A stretch of 64,000 nucleotides of DNA from Desulfobulbaceae bacterium (GTDB lineage: Bacteria > Desulfobacterota > Desulfobulbia > Desulfobulbales > SURF-16), in assembly GCA_023230525.1 (NCBI GenBank), contig JALNXE010000008.1:10310-74309 (forward strand). Reading direction: 5' to 3'. The position numbers and the translations under genes were made by a program. This document shows, in pieces, positions 60,616 to 64,000 of this stretch. The notes below the pieces were generated by a model. It searched no databases and was not told the DNA's origin. It worked only from the letters and a program-made list of their open reading frames with translations. Each line of letters begins with the position of its first letter. Positions within the stretch are counted from its first letter, which is position 1.

Positions 60616-60655
60616 GTTTCTGGATTTTCCTTCGATTCCGGGATGATGAATTCAG

Positions 60656-62314
60656 TTGAACGTGCTTCGCCGAGCGGCTTTATACTATCATACGTTGCGC
60701 CATTTGCGACCTGTACAGTTCTATGGCCGGGCTTGGTTTCGGTTGTATCGCCCACGGCCCGATTTGCGACTGCCGCCGCCATGTCGTGTTTTCAGCGCAG
60801 CGTTTGCTGACCCGTGCCGTCGTGCCCCCTCTTTGCTTGGCAAGGATCGCATCCTGCTCCATGGCAGGGAGGGCATGATAAGTGATGCTGAACATTGGAA
60901 CGACTCGACCAAGGATAAGCTCTGGTTGTACCATCTTCACTACTTCGATGACCTTAACGCCGAAGGGGCTGCCCGCCGTTCATCATGGCACGAGGCATTG
61001 ATGGAACGATGGCTCAACGAAAATCCGCCGGGTTGCGGGGTGGGATGGGAGCCGTACCCGACTTCACTGAGGATCGTCAACTGGATCAAGTGGGCATTTT
61101 CCGGCTGCAGCATGTCTTCCTCTGCGTTGTCAAGCCTTGCGGTGCAGGCACGGTGGCTGCGAAGACGTCTTGAATACCATCTGCTCGGCAACCACCTGCT
61201 GGCAAATGCCAAGGCCCTGGTTTTTGTCGGTCTTTTTTTTGCCGGTGACGAGGGGTTATGCTGGTACCGGAAGGGCATGGCATTGCTGGCGCGCGAATTG
61301 CCGGAGCAGGTCATGGCGGACGGAGGTCATTTTGAGCGAAGTCCCATGTATCACCAGATCGTGCTGGAAGATCTGCTGGATCTGATCAATCTGCACCAGG
61401 CCTGTAATCTGGAGTACCCTTTCCAATGGCTCGAGGCGGCAAGGCGGATGCTGAGATGGTCGCGCCTGATGCGCCACCCGGATGGGGAAATTGCCTTTTT
61501 TAATGATGCCGCCTTTGGCGTTGCGCCGGCTCCCAGGCAGGTCGATGCATACGCCAGGCGGATGGGTATTACCTGCAAAGAGGAAATTTTGAGCCCTTTA
61601 TGCCATCTTGCAGCGAGCGGTTATGTCCGCCTGGCAGCAGGGAAGGCGGTTTTGCTGGCGGACATGGCTCCAGTGGGGCCTGATTATCTGCCGGGGCATG
61701 CCCATGCCGATACGCTTTCCTTTGAGCTTTCCCTGGGGACGCAACGTGTAGTGGTCAACGGTGGCACCTCGGTGTATGGCAATGGGGATGAGCGCTTGCG
61801 GCAACGTTCAACGTCCTCCCATGCAACGGTGGTGGTGGATGGCAAAAACTCCTCGGAAGTCTGGGGAGGATTTCGGGTGGCACGGCGGGCGCGTATCATC
61901 AAGACTAAGGTTTGGAACGAAGAAAATCTCTATTGCGTTGCGGCCGCGCATGATGGTTATCGATACCTATGCGGCAGTCCGGTGCATTGGCGAACATGGT
62001 TGCTGAAAGACGGCGAGCTGCGTATCAAGGACGAGTTGCTCGGTAAGGGAGTGCACCAGGCGGAGATTATTTTTCCATTGGCTCCGGGGCTGCTGCCCGA
62101 AGCAGAGAATGGTAATCGTGTGCTGGTTGTTGATGAACAAGGGGGCGGACGGATCTGTCGATTGCAGACTGATAGCTGTACTAACATCACAGTTGAGCGT
62201 ACAACCTGGCACCCTCGCTTTGGTGAAGCTGTGGCAGCCTGGCGGCTGCGTTTGATATTGTATGGTGAGTTTCCCCTCTTCCATCAAACGGTATTGCGTT
62301 GGGAGGATTTATGA
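60656..62314 (+). CDS. Heparinase II/III family protein, copy 3
   Basis: A 552-residue, more diverged heparinase-family member. N-terminal toroid (about 70-300) with WLYHLHYFDDL, WEPYPTSLRIVNWIKW, and LLGNHLLANAKALVF; ADGGHFERSPMYHQIV; then the beta-sandwich with PGHAHADTLSFELSLG, VVNGGTSVYGNG and RSTSSHATVVVDG. The H-A-D-T-L-S-F-E motif corresponds to H-N-D-x-L-S-F-E in copies 1 and 2. No signal peptide; the N-terminus is basic and aromatic. The start is uncertain: TTG 60656 (used), or GTG 60662. Its class (WLYHLHYFDDL, NPPGCGVGWEPYP) is common in polysaccharide loci beside WecB and WbuB-like genes, as here. The stop overlaps the next ATG. Confidence 0.87.
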   Translation: MNVLRRAALYYHTLRHLRPVQFYGRAWFRLYRPRPDLRLPPPCRVFSAAFADPCRRAPSLLGKDRILLHGREGMISDAEHWNDSTKDKLWLYHLHYFDDLNAEGAARRSSWHEALMERWLNENPPGCGVGWEPYPTSLRIVNWIKWAFSGCSMSSSALSSLAVQARWLRRRLEYHLLGNHLLANAKALVFVGLFFAGDEGLCWYRKGMALLARELPEQVMADGGHFERSPMYHQIVLEDLLDLINLHQACNLEYPFQWLEAARRMLRWSRLMRHPDGEIAFFNDAAFGVAPAPRQVDAYARRMGITCKEEILSPLCHLAASGYVRLAAGKAVLLADMAPVGPDYLPGHAHADTLSFELSLGTQRVVVNGGTSVYGNGDERLRQRSTSSHATVVVDGKNSSEVWGGFRVARRARIIKTKVWNEENLYCVAAAHDGYRYLCGSPVHWRTWLLKDGELRIKDELLGKGVHQAEIIFPLAPGLLPEAENGNRVLVVDEQGGGRICRLQTDSCTNITVERTTWHPRFGEAVAAWRLRLILYGEFPLFHQTVLRWEDL

Positions 62315-63543
62315 GGTTGCTGCTTCTGACCTTTTATTATCCTCCCGATTTGTGCGCGGGATCGTTCCGGTCTTCAGCCCTGATTGATGCCTTGTGTAAG
62401 GTAGCAGGAGACGGGATGCAGGTGGACGTAATGACCACCATGCCTAACCGCTATCATTCGCACAGTAATCAAGCGGAGATGATGGAGCAGTATAAAGGGG
62501 TTATCATTCATCGGATACCCCTGCCACCGCACCAGAGCGGCATGGTTGATCAGTCCAGGGCCTTTGTGAAATATGCACGCACAGTATTGCGACAGACGCG
62601 GAGACAACAATGGGACGTGGTAATTGCCACGTCGTCCCGCCTGATGACCGGGGTCCTGGGGGCATGGGTGGCTAAACGTAACCATGCATCGTTCTATCTG
62701 GATATTCGTGATCTTTTTACCGACACGATGGATGATCTGCTTTCCGGCAGTCCGTTGCGAGGGTTGCTGCCAGTCCTTCGATACTTGGAAAGGTGGACGA
62801 TATGCTCCGCCCACCGGGTGAATCTCATTTCTGCCGGTTTTCTGCCGCATGCCTGGCTGGTCGCGCCTCAGCATGACTATCGGTTATTCACCAACGGCAT
62901 TGATGAAGAATTCTTGTCACAGGACTTTTCGGGGAGCGGGCGGAAGAGCGGATTGCCGCCGCTGATTGTTTATGCCGGTAACATGGGAGAGGGACAGGGA
63001 CTGCACCATGTGATGCCGGCGGCAGCGCGGTTGCTTGCGGGTAAGGCGCGATTCCGGCTCATTGGTGATGGTGGTCGGCGGCGGCAGCTGATGGAGGTTT
63101 TGGCAAGAACCGGGGCATCCAATGTCGAGGTGCTTGATCCTGTTTCGCGCTCTGAGTTGTTCCAACATTATCGGGAAGCAGACATTCTTTTTATGCATCT
63201 CAACGATCATGCAGCTTTTCGCAAAGTGCTGCCATCCAAGCTTTTTGAGTATGCGGCCACGGGAAAACCGATGCTTGCCGGAGTTGCAGGGCATGCCGCT
63301 GACTTTCTGCAACAGGAAGTGGCTGGTGTTGAGATTTTTGCCCCGTGCGATGCCGGGGGCCTGGTGGAAGCACTGGAACGACTATCCAAGATCATTGTTC
63401 CGGTTAACCGTGAATTGTTTAAACAGCGGTTTTCCCGAAAAGAGATCATGCGGGAAATGGCCGAGGATATTCTCTCTTTGGCTGGGGCAATGGATGAACT
63501 TGTGGCAAAAAGCAGGTGCCGGCAGCGTAGCCGCAACTCTTAA
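62311..63543 (+). CDS. GT4 glycosyltransferase (WbuB-like)
   Basis: A 410-residue GT-B glycosyltransferase. The N-terminal block LLLLTFYYPPDLCAGSFR with the PPDL-x-AGS motif and SSRLMTGVLGAWVAKR are typical of WbuB/WcaI-type enzymes. C-terminal donor half: VYAGNMGEGQGLHHVM, RLIGDGGRRRQLME and LPSKLFEYAATGKPML with the E of the E-x7-E motif. WbuB enzymes transfer an amino sugar next to the reducing end or in the repeat. Together with wecB and the heparinase gene it forms a common three-gene unit. GGGAGGA stands six bases before the ATG, which overlaps the heparinase stop. It is the last gene of the locus, followed by an intrinsic terminator. Confidence 0.9.
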   Translation: MRLLLLTFYYPPDLCAGSFRSSALIDALCKVAGDGMQVDVMTTMPNRYHSHSNQAEMMEQYKGVIIHRIPLPPHQSGMVDQSRAFVKYARTVLRQTRRQQWDVVIATSSRLMTGVLGAWVAKRNHASFYLDIRDLFTDTMDDLLSGSPLRGLLPVLRYLERWTICSAHRVNLISAGFLPHAWLVAPQHDYRLFTNGIDEEFLSQDFSGSGRKSGLPPLIVYAGNMGEGQGLHHVMPAAARLLAGKARFRLIGDGGRRRQLMEVLARTGASNVEVLDPVSRSELFQHYREADILFMHLNDHAAFRKVLPSKLFEYAATGKPMLAGVAGHAADFLQQEVAGVEIFAPCDAGGLVEALERLSKIIVPVNRELFKQRFSRKEIMREMAEDILSLAGAMDELVAKSRCRQRSRNS

Positions 63544-63567
63544 AGTTTGCCATCAAGATGACATCGT

Positions 63568-63661
63568 GTCATTCCTGTCTCCACCTGCGTGTGGATAAAC
63601 TGTAGCGGGAATCCCAGGAAATCCATGGATTCCTGGTCGCGCTTTGCTTGCCAGGAATGAC
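63568..63661. repeat. REP-like palindromic element (GTCATTCCTG...CAGGAATGAC)
   Basis: A 94-base element bounded by GTCATTCCTG (63568-63577) and its exact complement CAGGAATGAC (63652-63661). Nested within is CCAGGAAATCCATGGATTCCTGG (63614-63636, near-perfect palindrome). Repeats of this type are dispersed in many bacterial genomes. It sits between the last gene of the locus and its terminator. Confidence 0.7.
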
Positions 63662-63703
63662 GTCTTGTCTGCATGTTCGAATTAACTTGTTATGTCGCTG
63701 TTC

Positions 63704-63730
63704 CCAGGCCTGTGGCCTGGTTTTATTTTT
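63704..63730 (+). terminator. Intrinsic terminator ending the polysaccharide operon
   Basis: Stem CCAGGCC (63704-63710) with GGCCTGG (63714-63720), a TGT loop, then TTTTATTTTT (63721-63730). It is a compact, textbook Rho-independent terminator about 160 bases after the last stop codon. Confidence 0.9.
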
Positions 63731-64000
63731 GGGATGGTTGATGCCGGAGTAAGACGGTGAACAGAGGACCGAGGCCGGCTTAGCCCAAGTTTAACACAAG
63801 CGAAGCTAATTTAGCGATTTTTGCTCCATTTGCTCTCAAAAAATCTAATAATATCAATGGGGACTTTGTTAGAGGCGGTTTGTAGTGCCATAAAATTTGT
63901 AAGACGTATTGACTTTTTCACAAAAATCTGTCAATGATCATTCATGTTCATTCGACAGACAAAAACCAGCAACGCGGCAGCAGGAGAAGCTTATTTCACC
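63731..64000. other. Gene-free sequence at the right end
   Basis: About 270 bases after the terminator with no supported gene on either strand. It is AT-rich from about 63790 and may be the upstream region of a gene beyond the window; a TTGACT box near 63909 has no good -10 partner. Confidence 0.5.

Noticed and set aside
1..64000. CRISPR arrays, tRNA or rRNA genes, insertion sequences
   Set aside because: No regularly spaced repeats, no tRNA-like cloverleaf and no transposase frame were seen on either strand.

Overview
The window looks like a chromosomal segment of a Gram-negative, GC-rich bacterium, most plausibly a Desulfobacterota (deltaproteobacterial) lineage. That assignment is inference. 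It rests on a KinB/AlgB-like two-component system in front of a Kdp operon, a short 6-phosphogluconate dehydrogenase, dispersed palindromic intergenic repeats, and a large ABC-transporter-type surface polysaccharide locus. No rRNA, tRNA, CRISPR array or intact insertion sequence was seen.

Region 1 (1-11790, all minus strand) is a high-affinity potassium uptake (Kdp) locus. It reads, in transcription order: an NtrC-type sigma-54 activator, a membrane histidine kinase, a 27-residue membrane microprotein, kdpF, kdpA, kdpB, kdpC, a stand-alone KdpD N-terminal/USP protein, a second paralogous histidine kinase, and a REC-TPR response regulator cut by the window edge. Most junctions overlap or are tightly spaced. 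In front of the first kinase there is a near-consensus -24/-12 (sigma-54) promoter, preceded by two copies of the palindrome CTTGC-N5-GCAAG with centres 32 bp apart. This suggests the activator drives kdp through sigma-54 instead of the classical KdpDE circuit.

Region 2 (12024-19836, plus strand) is a glucose/glucan oxidation cluster: 6-phosphogluconate dehydrogenase, glucose-6-phosphate dehydrogenase, a cytoplasmic GH15 glucan hydrolase, glucokinase, then a TVP38/TMEM64 membrane protein paired with a mercuric-reductase-like flavoprotein. Together the first four genes would release glucose from a glucan, phosphorylate it and send it through the oxidative pentose phosphate pathway to make NAD(P)H. 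A 6-phosphogluconolactonase gene is not present here.

Region 3 (about 20029-20559) is a boundary: an intrinsic terminator, a promoter immediately after it, and a leader of about 450 nt carrying an ops/JUMPStart-like element.

Region 4 (20560-63730, plus strand) is a polysaccharide biosynthesis, modification and export locus of about 43 kb that ends at a strong intrinsic terminator. It encodes a Wzm/Wzt ABC exporter, three bi-domain (MDR dehydrogenase + Gfo/Idh/MocA) oxidoreductases, three heparinase II/III-family proteins without signal peptides, three GT4 glycosyltransferases (one fused to a methyltransferase), two tandem AsnB-type amidotransferases, a sugar aminotransferase, a WbqC-like protein, two tandem beta-propeller glycosidase-like proteins, a GNAT-methyltransferase fusion, two further methyltransferases, a Gtr-like set (polyprenyl-phosphate glycosyltransferase, GtrA-like flippase, large GT-C membrane transferase), a membrane-anchored transglutaminase-like protein, and WecB. 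The product is probably an amidated, methylated, N-acylated acidic heteropolysaccharide with side-branch sugars. The most unusual feature is a roughly 100-residue beta-sandwich-like module. It recurs in an FG-GAP protein, twice in a beta-propeller protein, as an insert inside one bi-domain oxidoreductase, and in diverged form in the transglutaminase-like protein. It may be a glycan-binding or scaffolding module particular to this type of locus.
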